Assembly (NCBI GenBank): GCA_004552385.1
Contig: SFOL01000096.1
Location: 1-6,623, forward strand
DNA length: 6,623 nucleotides
Source of the DNA: Bacteroidales bacterium
GTDB taxonomy: Bacteria > Bacteroidota > Bacteroidia > Bacteroidales > Marinilabiliaceae
Direction: 5' to 3'
Shown here: in pieces, positions 1-5,716 of the stretch
Position numbering within the stretch: the first letter of the stretch is position 1
How the letters are laid out: each line of letters begins with the position of its first letter
Notes under the pieces: generated by a model
Seen by the model: the letters and a program-made list of their open reading frames with translations, nothing else
What the model was told of the DNA's origin: nothing
Database searches by the model: none
Translations under genes and position numbers: made by a program

Positions 1-234
1 CATCACGTCACCTTCTCCCAAAAGCAGCCATTCGGGGGATATTCCGTAATTTTTTACGATTGCAACTAATGCCTTGTACTTAGGAGGTGTCTTCCCGTTC
101 TTGTAATTCCTCACGTTAGCCTCGCTTTCGCCGATTAGTTCGCCGAATTTCGTGTTGTTTCCGTTACAGAACTGGTCAATTATTGCGCAGATTCTCTCTG
201 ATATTGTTTCGTACGACGTAATTATTTTCGCCAT
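1..234 (-). CDS. XRE-family phage repressor, N-terminal part (truncated by window edge)
   Basis: Reading leftward from ATG at 234 gives an open frame of 78 codons to the window edge, starting MAKIITSYETISERICAIID. Residues about 10-65 form an XRE/lambda-Cro type helix-turn-helix: 'TKFGELIGESEANVRNYKNG' (29-48) is the helix-turn-recognition helix. 'YGISPEWLLLGEGD' (63-76) is the typical end of this domain in Bacteroidota CI-like repressors. The C-terminal half (oligomerisation or LexA-like peptidase domain) lies outside the window. It is divergent from the transposition operon, as the c repressor is in phage Mu, so it is inferred to be the lysogeny repressor acting on the palindrome at 272-294. 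Its DNA is clearly AT-richer than the genes to the right. The fold is secure; the role is inferred from position. Confidence 0.85.
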   Translation of the reverse strand, partial: MAKIITSYETISERICAIIDQFCNGNNTKFGELIGESEANVRNYKNGKTPPKYKALVAIVKNYGISPEWLLLGEGDVM

Positions 235-238
235 TTCT

Positions 239-270
239 CTTGCGTAGCCGAAATTAGTTTCGTTAATTTG
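239..270 (+). promoter_or_regulatory. Rightward early promoter, Bacteroidota type
   Basis: CTTG at 239-242 resembles the Bacteroidota -33 element (TTTG). After a 20-bp spacer, TTAATTTG at 263-270 matches the -7 consensus TAnnTTTG at seven of eight positions. Transcription would start around 275-278, inside the palindrome at 272-294, and run into the gene at 310. The -33 side overlaps the 5' leader of the divergent repressor gene. No equally good leftward promoter was found. TAAATTAA read leftward at 303-296 is a weak candidate that would also start inside the palindrome. Confidence 0.55.
249..262. repeat. Short inverted repeat CGAAA-TTAG-TTTCG in the promoter spacer
   Basis: Perfect 5-bp arms (249-253 and 258-262) flank a 4-nt centre between the -33 and -7 elements of the rightward promoter. 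The position suits a secondary regulator site, for example for the HTH protein at 310-708. A repeat this short in AT-rich DNA can occur by chance, so this is only a candidate. Confidence 0.25.
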
Positions 271-271
271 T

Positions 272-294
272 GGCGTTGTCACTGTGACAACGCC
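272..294. promoter_or_regulatory. Candidate operator: perfect 23-bp palindrome
   Basis: GGCGTTGTCAC (272-282) is followed by a single T (283) and then by its exact reverse complement GTGACAACGCC (284-294). Eleven-base perfect arms with a one-base centre fit binding of a symmetric HTH dimer. It lies between the divergent repressor and the first rightward gene and covers the predicted start of rightward transcription. A bound dimer would therefore block initiation. Because the spacer is a single base it would not form a normal RNA hairpin loop of full length, and no U-tract follows, so an operator is preferred over a terminator. Which of the two HTH proteins binds it is unknown. Confidence 0.65.
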
Positions 295-309
295 CTTAAT
301 TTACGAAGA

Positions 310-708
310 ATGACGAATTCAAGCAAAATCGCAATGCAAAGAGGCGGCATCGACTTGGTGGCGAAGCTCATGAACGTGACGCGCAGGAGCGTCTTCAGGG
401 CGCTCTCGGGCCGGGGCGCCGCCTCCCCACTCGCCCTGCGCATCCGCCGGTGCGCGCTCAACCACGGGGGCTACTTCGTCCGCGCGGACATCCCCGAGGG
501 GCAGTGGCTCACGGAGTACAACCACGCCGCGGGATGGATGGTGGCGCAATTCTGGAACGGCTACGTCGTCAGGGTGAGCCTCCGCGGAGGCCCGATGGAG
601 GTAGGGCACCCCGACGGGACGACCGAGCAGAGGCCAGAGCCCTCGATTGGCGACGTCTTCACGCTCTTCGAGGAGCTGGCCCTCAAACAACCCTCAAACG
701 ACATTTAA
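310..708 (+). CDS. HTH transcriptional regulator, Ner/Cro-like position
   Basis: This 132-aa protein is the first gene of the rightward operon. Residues about 12-53 look like a helix-turn-helix: 'IDLVAKLMNVTRRSVFRALSG' (helix, turn and recognition helix; residues 14-34, one residue per position) followed by 'LALRIRRCALNHGG'. This pattern is seen in short Bacteroidota phage regulators. Residues 60-125 ('DIPEGQWLTEYNHAAGWMV', then an acidic C-terminus) match no domain I recognise. The start at 310 is chosen because an in-frame ATG at 268 lies upstream of the predicted transcription start and inside the promoter. By position it corresponds to Mu Ner, which turns down early and repressor transcription, but it is almost twice Ner's size and the equivalence is inferred. 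Its stop is 6 bases before the MuB-like gene, so the two are surely co-transcribed. It is GC-rich, unlike the DNA just upstream. Confidence 0.7.
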   Translation: MTNSSKIAMQRGGIDLVAKLMNVTRRSVFRALSGRGAASPLALRIRRCALNHGGYFVRADIPEGQWLTEYNHAAGWMVAQFWNGYVVRVSLRGGPMEVGHPDGTTEQRPEPSIGDVFTLFEELALKQPSNDI

Positions 709-714
709 CAAGCC

Positions 715-1593
715 ATGGAAACAATCAAGAAACAAAGAATTGCGGTCGCGCTGAGAAACTATTGCGACCGCTATGGCAGCCAAAGCAAGGCAGCCAAAGC
801 CCTCAAAATGAGTGGAGGAATGATTAGCCAGATGCTTACGGGCGACTGGGACAAGATTGCCGACCAACAGTGGCACGCCGCCGCGGCCGGAATCGGCTAC
901 AAGGAGGAGAGGTGGGAGGCCGTCGAGACTTCCGACTTCCGGACGCTGAGCGCCATACTTGCCGACGCGCAGCAGAACTCGCTCGTGATGAGCATCGTCG
1001 GTGCGGCTGGCACGGGTAAGAGCTTTACGTGCCGCCACTACTCGGAGACGCATCAGAACGTAGTGGTGGTATCGTGCGACTCGTACTGGACTCGCAAAGA
1101 CCTCATAGAGGAACTGCTAACGGTGATGGGCGAAGATACGGCAGGACTGACGCTCGCTGGCCTCACGCGAAAGGCGGTGAAGAAGTTGAGGATGACCGAC
1201 TGCCCACTGATCATTCTCGACGAGGCAGACAAGCTGAGCGATAAGGTGCTCAACGCGTTCATCACGCTCTACAACCAGTTGGAGGCCATCTGCGGCATAG
1301 TACTTATAGCCACCAGCCACTTAGAGAAGAAACTGATGAGCGGTGTGCGCCACAACAAGCAAGGCTATAATGAGATCTGGAGCCGATTGGGGCGCAAGTG
1401 CATACCACTGAGCGGCGTGAGTGCGCAAGATATAGTTATGGTATGCCAAGCCAACGGAGTGGACGACGAGAAGACGATTGACAGCATAATAGCCGATTCG
1501 GATAGCGACCTGCGCCGTGTGGCTCGCAAAGTACATGCCGCCAAGCGCAAGGCCGCGCAGAGTGCAAAACGTCAAGCGGAGGACGCGGAATGA
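715..1593 (+). CDS. MuB-like AAA+ ATPase, transposition target selector
   Basis: A 292-aa protein close in size to Mu B (312 aa). An N-terminal Cro-like HTH ('QSKAAKALKMSGGMISQMLTG', about 23-43) precedes a AAA+ domain. Walker A is GAAGTGKS (96-103), Walker B is LIILDEAD (165-172), a sensor-1-like 'LIATSH' sits at 197-202, a probable arginine finger is R224 in 'WSRLGRK', and a sensor-2-like 'DLRRVARKV' is at 265-273. The basic, Ala/Lys-rich C-terminus could bind DNA. MuB proteins form ATP-dependent filaments on DNA, recruit the MuA transpososome to targets, stimulate strand transfer and give target immunity; these roles are taken from the family. The HTH-AAA+ architecture and the MuA-like gene downstream support the call. 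The stop overlaps the next start by ATGA, implying translational coupling. Confidence 0.85.
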   Translation: METIKKQRIAVALRNYCDRYGSQSKAAKALKMSGGMISQMLTGDWDKIADQQWHAAAAGIGYKEERWEAVETSDFRTLSAILADAQQNSLVMSIVGAAGTGKSFTCRHYSETHQNVVVVSCDSYWTRKDLIEELLTVMGEDTAGLTLAGLTRKAVKKLRMTDCPLIILDEADKLSDKVLNAFITLYNQLEAICGIVLIATSHLEKKLMSGVRHNKQGYNEIWSRLGRKCIPLSGVSAQDIVMVCQANGVDDEKTIDSIIADSDSDLRRVARKVHAAKRKAAQSAKRQAEDAE

Positions 1594-2210
1594 GACGAGC
1601 CTACAACGTTCACCAGATACGCCAGTTCCGACCCGCTACGCTCGACTTCGACGGCGAGTGGCTCGCCTCCATAGGCAGACCTGAGCGCACAGGCTCGTGG
1701 CTCATCTGGGGCAAGAGCGCCAACGGCAAGACGCGCTTCGCGCTCCAGCTGGCGCGCTACCTCTGCAATTTCGGCCGTGTGGCATACGACAGCCTCGAAG
1801 AAGGCTTGAGTCTGACTATGCAGAACGCCATAGCTGAAGTAGGCTTCTCCGACGGCAAGGCCAAGCGCAACTTCTCCCTCCTCGATAAGGAGCCGATAGA
1901 TGAGCTTGCCGAGCGACTGCGCAAAGAGAAAGCCCCCAAGATAGTCATCATAGACAGCCTCCAGTACACAGGCATGACCTACACAGCCTACAAAGCCCTC
2001 CGAGACGAGAACCCCGGCAAACTGCTCATCTTCATCAGCCATGCCGACGGCGCGGAGCCAAAGGGCAACGTGGCGAACTCGGTCAAGTTCGATGCCAACG
2101 TCAAGATCTACGTCGAGGGCTACCGCGCCATGCCGCAGAGCCGCTACGGAGGCGGACAGCCCTACGACGTGTGGCCGCAGAAGAGCGCGGAGTACTGGGC
2201 AGGGAAATAA
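1590..2210 (+). CDS. RecA-fold P-loop ATPase of unknown role, coupled to the MuB-like gene
   Basis: This 206-aa protein has a clear P-loop, GKSANGKT (41-48), and a Walker B strand 'KIVIIDSLQY' (117-126) ending in Asp122. A later strand 'LLIFISHADG' (145-154) carries a conserved-looking Ser/His where RecA-fold ATPases sense the gamma phosphate. This order resembles RecA/RadA/DnaB-type ATPases rather than AAA+, and no arginine finger or second HTH is evident. 'ANSVKFDANVKIYVEG' (162-177) looks like a core strand pair after the sensor. GGAGG at 1578-1582, 7 bases before the ATG, gives a good ribosome site inside the preceding gene, and the ATGA overlap couples the two. It may assist transposition, DNA remodelling or replication takeover. 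I do not know a proven function for it. Alternative: a degenerate helicase-loader-like ATPase. Confidence 0.75.
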   Translation: MRRAYNVHQIRQFRPATLDFDGEWLASIGRPERTGSWLIWGKSANGKTRFALQLARYLCNFGRVAYDSLEEGLSLTMQNAIAEVGFSDGKAKRNFSLLDKEPIDELAERLRKEKAPKIVIIDSLQYTGMTYTAYKALRDENPGKLLIFISHADGAEPKGNVANSVKFDANVKIYVEGYRAMPQSRYGGGQPYDVWPQKSAEYWAGK

Positions 2211-2228
2211 TCAATTAAATCAGGAATC

Positions 2229-2711
2229 ATGGATACAACGGAAAGAACATCGCCCTGGCGTCGCGCCGCCCTTGCCGACATCCACCGCATGAAGAGTGTG
2301 CTATGTATGAGTGATGAAGATTGGCGCGCATTCCTCGCACAATGGCGAGTGGAGAGCTCGAAGGACCTGACGGACGACCAGCTGAAGGAGCTGCGCCACC
2401 GCCTGCACGACATCACCGACCCGCGCCAAACGGCGACAGGGCGCGCCGAGGCCGACAGCAAAGCGACCGACATCATCAAGTGGCGCAAGCGCGTCTATGG
2501 CGTAATTGGCGCATGGCTACGCGAGGGACACTATAAGAGCGACGCGGCGGCCATCCGCACCGTCGCCTGCCGAGCCACACGGCGCGACGACTTCAACCAG
2601 ATAAGCCTCTCGGAGCTGAAGCAACTCTACCACTCGTGGTGCAAGAAGCGTGAGACGGCTGCTAACGCCGAAACGCTCAAGAGGGTTTTCGATTCTGTCA
2701 GTCTCAACTAA
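2229..2711 (+). CDS. GemA / Mu gp16-like regulatory protein (DUF1018 type)
   Basis: A 160-aa protein whose N-terminal half carries the GemA-type pattern. 'LADIHRMKSVLCMSDEDWRA' (15-34) corresponds to the 'IH..K..LGM.DE.YR..L' motif, followed by 'SSKDLTDDQLKELRHRLH' (43-60), the 'S..dLt..el..ll..l' helix. The remainder (81-155) is basic and helical, with Trp/Arg-rich segments. Mu GemA (gp16) changes host gene expression and DNA topology. Proteins of this family are frequent in Mu-like phages, where they lie downstream of the transposition genes. Here the gene sits between the ATPases and the transposase, which is unusual. It begins 18 bases after the preceding stop and ends 23 bases before the transposase start, so it belongs to the same operon. 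Family assignment is by motif only. Confidence 0.75.
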   Translation: MDTTERTSPWRRAALADIHRMKSVLCMSDEDWRAFLAQWRVESSKDLTDDQLKELRHRLHDITDPRQTATGRAEADSKATDIIKWRKRVYGVIGAWLREGHYKSDAAAIRTVACRATRRDDFNQISLSELKQLYHSWCKKRETAANAETLKRVFDSVSLN

Positions 2712-2720
2712 CCACAAGCG

Positions 2721-2730
2721 AGGAGGAGAA
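2721..2730 (+). promoter_or_regulatory. Strong Shine-Dalgarno site before the transposase
   Basis: AGGAGGAGAA lies 8 bases (counted from the end of AGGAGG) before ATG 2735. Start alternatives are GTG 2732 (5 bases) and ATG 2738 (11 bases), and spacing favours 2735. Most other starts in the window have no such site, as is usual in Bacteroidota; the exception is GGAGG before the gene at 1590. Confidence 0.6.
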
Positions 2731-2734
2731 AGTG

Positions 2735-4711
2735 ATGATGCAGTACTACAAAGCCAACCTCTGTGTCGAAGCCTCGTGGCTTGTCGAGAGTGGGGTGATG
2801 ACAGAATCCAACTATCGCAACTTGAGCAGTCGCCACGACATCCGTGTCGTCCGTCGTGGTTGTCGTGGTGTGGCGGCTCTGGTTGACTACGAGAGCCTGC
2901 CCGGGCGCTTCAAAGAGAGCATTGTCCGCCTCCTCGGCAATCCCTATGACTACGTGAAAGAAAATGCACTCGTCCGCTACGTGTCGCCCTCGCCCGAAGC
3001 TGCCGACTATTTCGACTCATACCTTGTCGACGGCGTGCGTCACTTGCCTCAGGAGACCATTCGTCGCTATCATGCCGAAGCGTGCATACTCGATGGTATC
3101 GGCCGACTAATAAGCGAACGCCGTGGCAAGGCATCGGCTCTCGGACACCGCAAAGCTAAGTTGTGGGACGACCTGACGGAGATGGTCAGTCTGCTCGACA
3201 ATGTCCGCTGGCCGCACTCGCTGCCCTCCAACGCCCGAAGCCTCGAGCGCAAGTACAAGGCCTACGTCAAGGGCGGCTACGAGAGCCTCGTCCATGGCGG
3301 CTACCGCAACTCCAACGCCTCCAAGACCGCCGAGGACTGCGACTACGCGGCCATGCTCAGCCTCGTCTCCGACCCCCGCAACCTCTCCGACGCGCAGGTG
3401 GCGCGCCTCTACTCGGCCGGCCACGAGCCCGTCTCGGCCAAGACCGTCGGCAACTTCCGCGCCGTCCACGAGCAGGAAATTTTCGCCAGCCGACATGGCG
3501 CAACTCGCTTCCGTGCCGAGCGCTCCATGACCGTCAAGCGCAGTGCGCCTACCGCCCCGCTCTACCTCTGGACGCTCGACGGCTGGGATGCCGAACTGCT
3601 CTACCAGAAGACCACCACCGACAAGAAAGGTCACAGCGTGACGACCTACCACAACCGCGTAAAGCTCGAAGTGATTCTCGATGCTTGCACGAAGTATCCC
3701 ATCGGCTTTGCCATTGGCGACACCGAAAGTCCCGAACTCGTCCGCGCTGCCTTGCGCAATGCCATCAACCACACCCGCGAACTCTTCGGCGCTCGCTTCA
3801 AGCCTGCGCAGATACAGATGGACCACGCCGGCTACAAGACGCTCGAAAGCACCTACCGGCAGACCGCCAAGTACGTCACCCCCGCCGCCGTCCGCAACGC
3901 CAAGGCCAAGATCATCGAGCCATGGTTCCGCTCTTTCAACGACCGCTACTGCCACCTCCAGACCAACTGGAGTGGCTATGGTCTGACGGCAAACAAAGAC
4001 CGCCAGCCAAACACCGAATACATCAACAAGTTCCGCCACTCCTTCCCCGACCGCGACGGCGTGGTTGCGCAGTTGACGAAATTTATCAACGCCGAGCGTG
4101 CACGCCTCCACGACGAGTTTCTCCAGAAGTGGAACGATATGCCCGTCGAGAACCGGTTCCCGATGACCGACGAGCAATACCTTCTCGCCTACGGCACTCG
4201 CACCGAGCATACCTACCTGCTGCGCAACACAGGTATCAAGATAACACTACCGAAAAGCGGTGGGCGCACCCTCGACTTCGACTGCTTCAGTCACGAGTTC
4301 CGCCGTCACGCCTCTGTCCGTTGGACCGTCATCTACGACCCCGATGACACCTCTGTCGCCCTCGCCGTCAACGAAGACGAGACACTCCGCTTCGCCCTCG
4401 AAGAGAAGCATGTCCAGCCCATGGCGCTCATAGAGCGCACCGAGGGCGACGCCGAGCACTTGCAACGTGTTCGCGACTTCAACCGCGCCGAAGAGCAACG
4501 CATTGCCGACACGTTCGCCGCCATCGACACAACCGACCCGCTGCGAATAGGTGGCGACACGGCAACACTGCCCATGAGCCCCGAACTCGAAGTGCTGAGC
4601 AAACTGCTAATAGTCGACTCCGACGGCCAACACAAGGCTCAGAAAGACAAGGCGCGCCTATTGGCAGAAGCCACCGAGACGGCAGATGTAGACGTGTCAG
4701 AACTTTATTAA
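2735..4711 (+). CDS. MuA-like DDE transposase
   Basis: The 658-aa product is almost the size of Mu A (663 aa) and would cut the phage ends and join them to target DNA within a transpososome. Residues 3-60 resemble the Mu-type N-terminal winged-helix DNA-binding domain ('VEASWLVESGVMTESNYRNL', then 'VVRRGCRGVAALVDYESLP'). Residues about 100-260 would contain the end-binding helical domains. The catalytic core has the likely triad D282 ('LWTLDGWDAELLYQ', as in MuA 'NADGY'), D363 ('IQMDHAGYK') and E395 ('AKIIEPWFRSFND'). The C-terminal part (about 480-658) includes a beta-rich Mu-type domain ('WTVIYDPDDTSVALAV', 530-545) and a charged tail that may contact the MuB-like ATPase. The spacing D363-E395 is shorter than in MuA (336-392). 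No frameshift or stop interrupts it, so it appears intact. The start is chosen by the ribosome site at 2721-2730; GTG 2732 would add one residue. Confidence 0.92.
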   Translation: MMQYYKANLCVEASWLVESGVMTESNYRNLSSRHDIRVVRRGCRGVAALVDYESLPGRFKESIVRLLGNPYDYVKENALVRYVSPSPEAADYFDSYLVDGVRHLPQETIRRYHAEACILDGIGRLISERRGKASALGHRKAKLWDDLTEMVSLLDNVRWPHSLPSNARSLERKYKAYVKGGYESLVHGGYRNSNASKTAEDCDYAAMLSLVSDPRNLSDAQVARLYSAGHEPVSAKTVGNFRAVHEQEIFASRHGATRFRAERSMTVKRSAPTAPLYLWTLDGWDAELLYQKTTTDKKGHSVTTYHNRVKLEVILDACTKYPIGFAIGDTESPELVRAALRNAINHTRELFGARFKPAQIQMDHAGYKTLESTYRQTAKYVTPAAVRNAKAKIIEPWFRSFNDRYCHLQTNWSGYGLTANKDRQPNTEYINKFRHSFPDRDGVVAQLTKFINAERARLHDEFLQKWNDMPVENRFPMTDEQYLLAYGTRTEHTYLLRNTGIKITLPKSGGRTLDFDCFSHEFRRHASVRWTVIYDPDDTSVALAVNEDETLRFALEEKHVQPMALIERTEGDAEHLQRVRDFNRAEEQRIADTFAAIDTTDPLRIGGDTATLPMSPELEVLSKLLIVDSDGQHKAQKDKARLLAEATETADVDVSELY

Positions 4712-4736
4712 ACCACCTTTCAAAAACATTTCAAAT

Positions 4737-4961
4737 ATGCTTCAACCACTCACAGAAAAGGCCCTCGCCAAACTTCCATCGGTCACAACTCACGTGCTTG
4801 TTTTATTCACCACACGAGGTACGCTCTATATTGCCGACTACGGCACAGAACGGAACCTACGCATACGTGAACATCTCACCCGTTGGTCGGGTAGAGCGCG
4901 AACCGTCATCATGACCCGACAAGAAGCCGAAGAACTATCTCGTAATCAACTAAAGCAATAA
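4737..4961 (+). CDS. Small protein of unknown function (74 aa)
   Basis: I do not recognise this protein. It begins 25 bases after the transposase stop, ends 7 bases before the next start and reads in the operon direction, which supports it as a real gene despite the absence of a Shine-Dalgarno. A central hydrophobic strand pair 'HVLVLFTTRGTLYIADYG' (19-36) suggests a small alpha/beta or beta-hairpin fold. It is followed by a basic stretch rich in Arg (39-55) and an acidic-polar helix at the end ('RQEAEELSRNQLKQ'). There is no transmembrane segment, cysteine pair or catalytic motif. Its composition is less GC-rich than the genes at 5321-6071. A small DNA- or protein-binding accessory factor is possible but unproven. 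Confidence 0.65.
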   Translation: MLQPLTEKALAKLPSVTTHVLVLFTTRGTLYIADYGTERNLRIREHLTRWSGRARTVIMTRQEAEELSRNQLKQ

Positions 4962-4968
4962 TACTTAC

Positions 4969-5289
4969 ATGAAGATTTACATCAGCGGTCCTATCACAGG
5001 ACAAGACAAACAAGAGGTGGGGCGTGCCTTTGCCGAAGCCAAACGCCTCATCACCGAGGCTGGTCACACGCCCATCTGCCCGCTCGACAATGGGCTACCG
5101 CCCGACAGCCCCTACGAGGCGCACATACTCGAAGACTTCCGCCTGCTGCTCGCCTCCGATGCCATAATGCTACTCTATGGTTGGCGAGCAAGCAAAGGCT
5201 GCCGAATGGAGAACTGCATAGCCATCAACATGGGCAAAATAGTCTTCACCAGCTTTGCTGGACTCCGACACGTCAAGATGAATAACTAA
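4969..5289 (+). CDS. DUF4406-type protein, nucleoside deoxyribosyltransferase-like fold
   Basis: The 106-aa protein opens with 'MKIYISGPITG' (1-11), the signature strand-loop of DUF4406 and related nucleoside 2-deoxyribosyltransferase-like proteins. It continues with a helix ('EVGRAFAEAKRLITEAGHTP'), 'DFRLLLASDAIMLLYGW' (56-72) and 'SKGCRMENCIAINMGK' (75-90). E81 sits where the family places its nucleophilic glutamate. The family's usual length is about 90-120 aa, so it looks complete. Enzymes of this fold cleave or exchange the base of (deoxy)nucleosides or nucleotides. DUF4406 proteins are common in phages, but I know of no confirmed substrate. It is soluble, with no signal peptide. In an early phage operon it could adjust nucleotide pools or remove a nucleotide signal; this is inference. 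Confidence 0.8.
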   Translation: MKIYISGPITGQDKQEVGRAFAEAKRLITEAGHTPICPLDNGLPPDSPYEAHILEDFRLLLASDAIMLLYGWRASKGCRMENCIAINMGKIVFTSFAGLRHVKMNN

Positions 5290-5320
5290 TAAATAACCAA
5301 CCACTAAAAAACAAACAGCA

Positions 5321-5716
5321 ATGGTAAAGAAAAAAGAAAACGAACGCATGGACGCGGCTCAGCTCGCCGCCATGGCCGAAGACTACCGCCGCCTCGCCCT
5401 CCAAGTCAAGGACCTGGAAGCCAAAATCAAGCCCATCAAGGACGCAATCGTGGCTGAGTGCAAGGCGCAAGGACTCACGGGGACGCTCGACCTCGACGCG
5501 ATCCTCGTCGTCAGCCAAGTCCGCACGACACAGAAAATCAACCAGGCGGCCCTCTCGCCCGACTGGCTCTACCGATTCCAGACGGCGGGCGGACACCTCA
5601 CCGCAAAGCTCGACGTCGAGCCCCAGCAGTTCGACGGACTGGCCGACCTGCTCGCCGAAGTAGGCTTCGCCGAGAGCGCCTCGCAGTCATACGTCCTCAA
5701 ACTCAAAGCCCAATGA
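5321..5716 (+). CDS. Early phage protein with N-terminal coiled coil, function unknown
   Basis: A 131-aa protein. Residues about 12-48 ('AQLAAMAEDYRRLALQVKDL' onwards, with 'EAKIKPIKDAIVAECKAQG') form a likely coiled coil, followed by a compact domain with beta strands ('GTLDLDAILVVSQVRTTQKI', 53-72) and an acidic-hydrophobic helix ('FDGLADLLAEVGFAE'). The layout, a helix hairpin followed by 'T..kiN...L', resembles small proteins that many phages carry beside recombination or nuclease genes; this is a weak resemblance. Its position corresponds to the Mu semi-essential early region, where Gam (host-nuclease inhibitor) lies, but no Gam signature is seen. It starts 31 bases after the DUF4406 stop in an A-rich leader without a Shine-Dalgarno. 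ATG 5348 is an alternative start. Its stop overlaps the next start by ATGA. Strongly GC-rich. Confidence 0.7.
   Translation: MVKKKENERMDAAQLAAMAEDYRRLALQVKDLEAKIKPIKDAIVAECKAQGLTGTLDLDAILVVSQVRTTQKINQAALSPDWLYRFQTAGGHLTAKLDVEPQQFDGLADLLAEVGFAESASQSYVLKLKAQ

Noticed and set aside
268..309. Upstream in-frame ATG extending the first HTH gene by 14 residues
   Set aside because: It lies in the -7 element and before the predicted transcription start, and the added codons run through the palindrome; ATG 310 fits better.
1572..2042. 156-codon minus-strand open frame across the RecA-fold ATPase gene
   Set aside because: Antisense shadow of a gene with intact Walker motifs.
2840..2875. Repeated GTCGTGG-like units
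   Set aside because: They are inside the transposase reading frame and follow from Val/Arg codons in a basic segment; no separate repeat structure.
3107..4210. Long open frame of 367 codons on the minus strand inside the transposase gene
   Set aside because: It is antisense to a clearly conserved DDE transposase and its low-complexity Val/Gly/Ala/Glu composition is typical of GC-rich shadow frames.
3163..4347. 394-codon plus-strand open frame within the transposase gene
   Set aside because: Arg/Pro/Gln-rich shifted-frame translation of the transposase with no domain.
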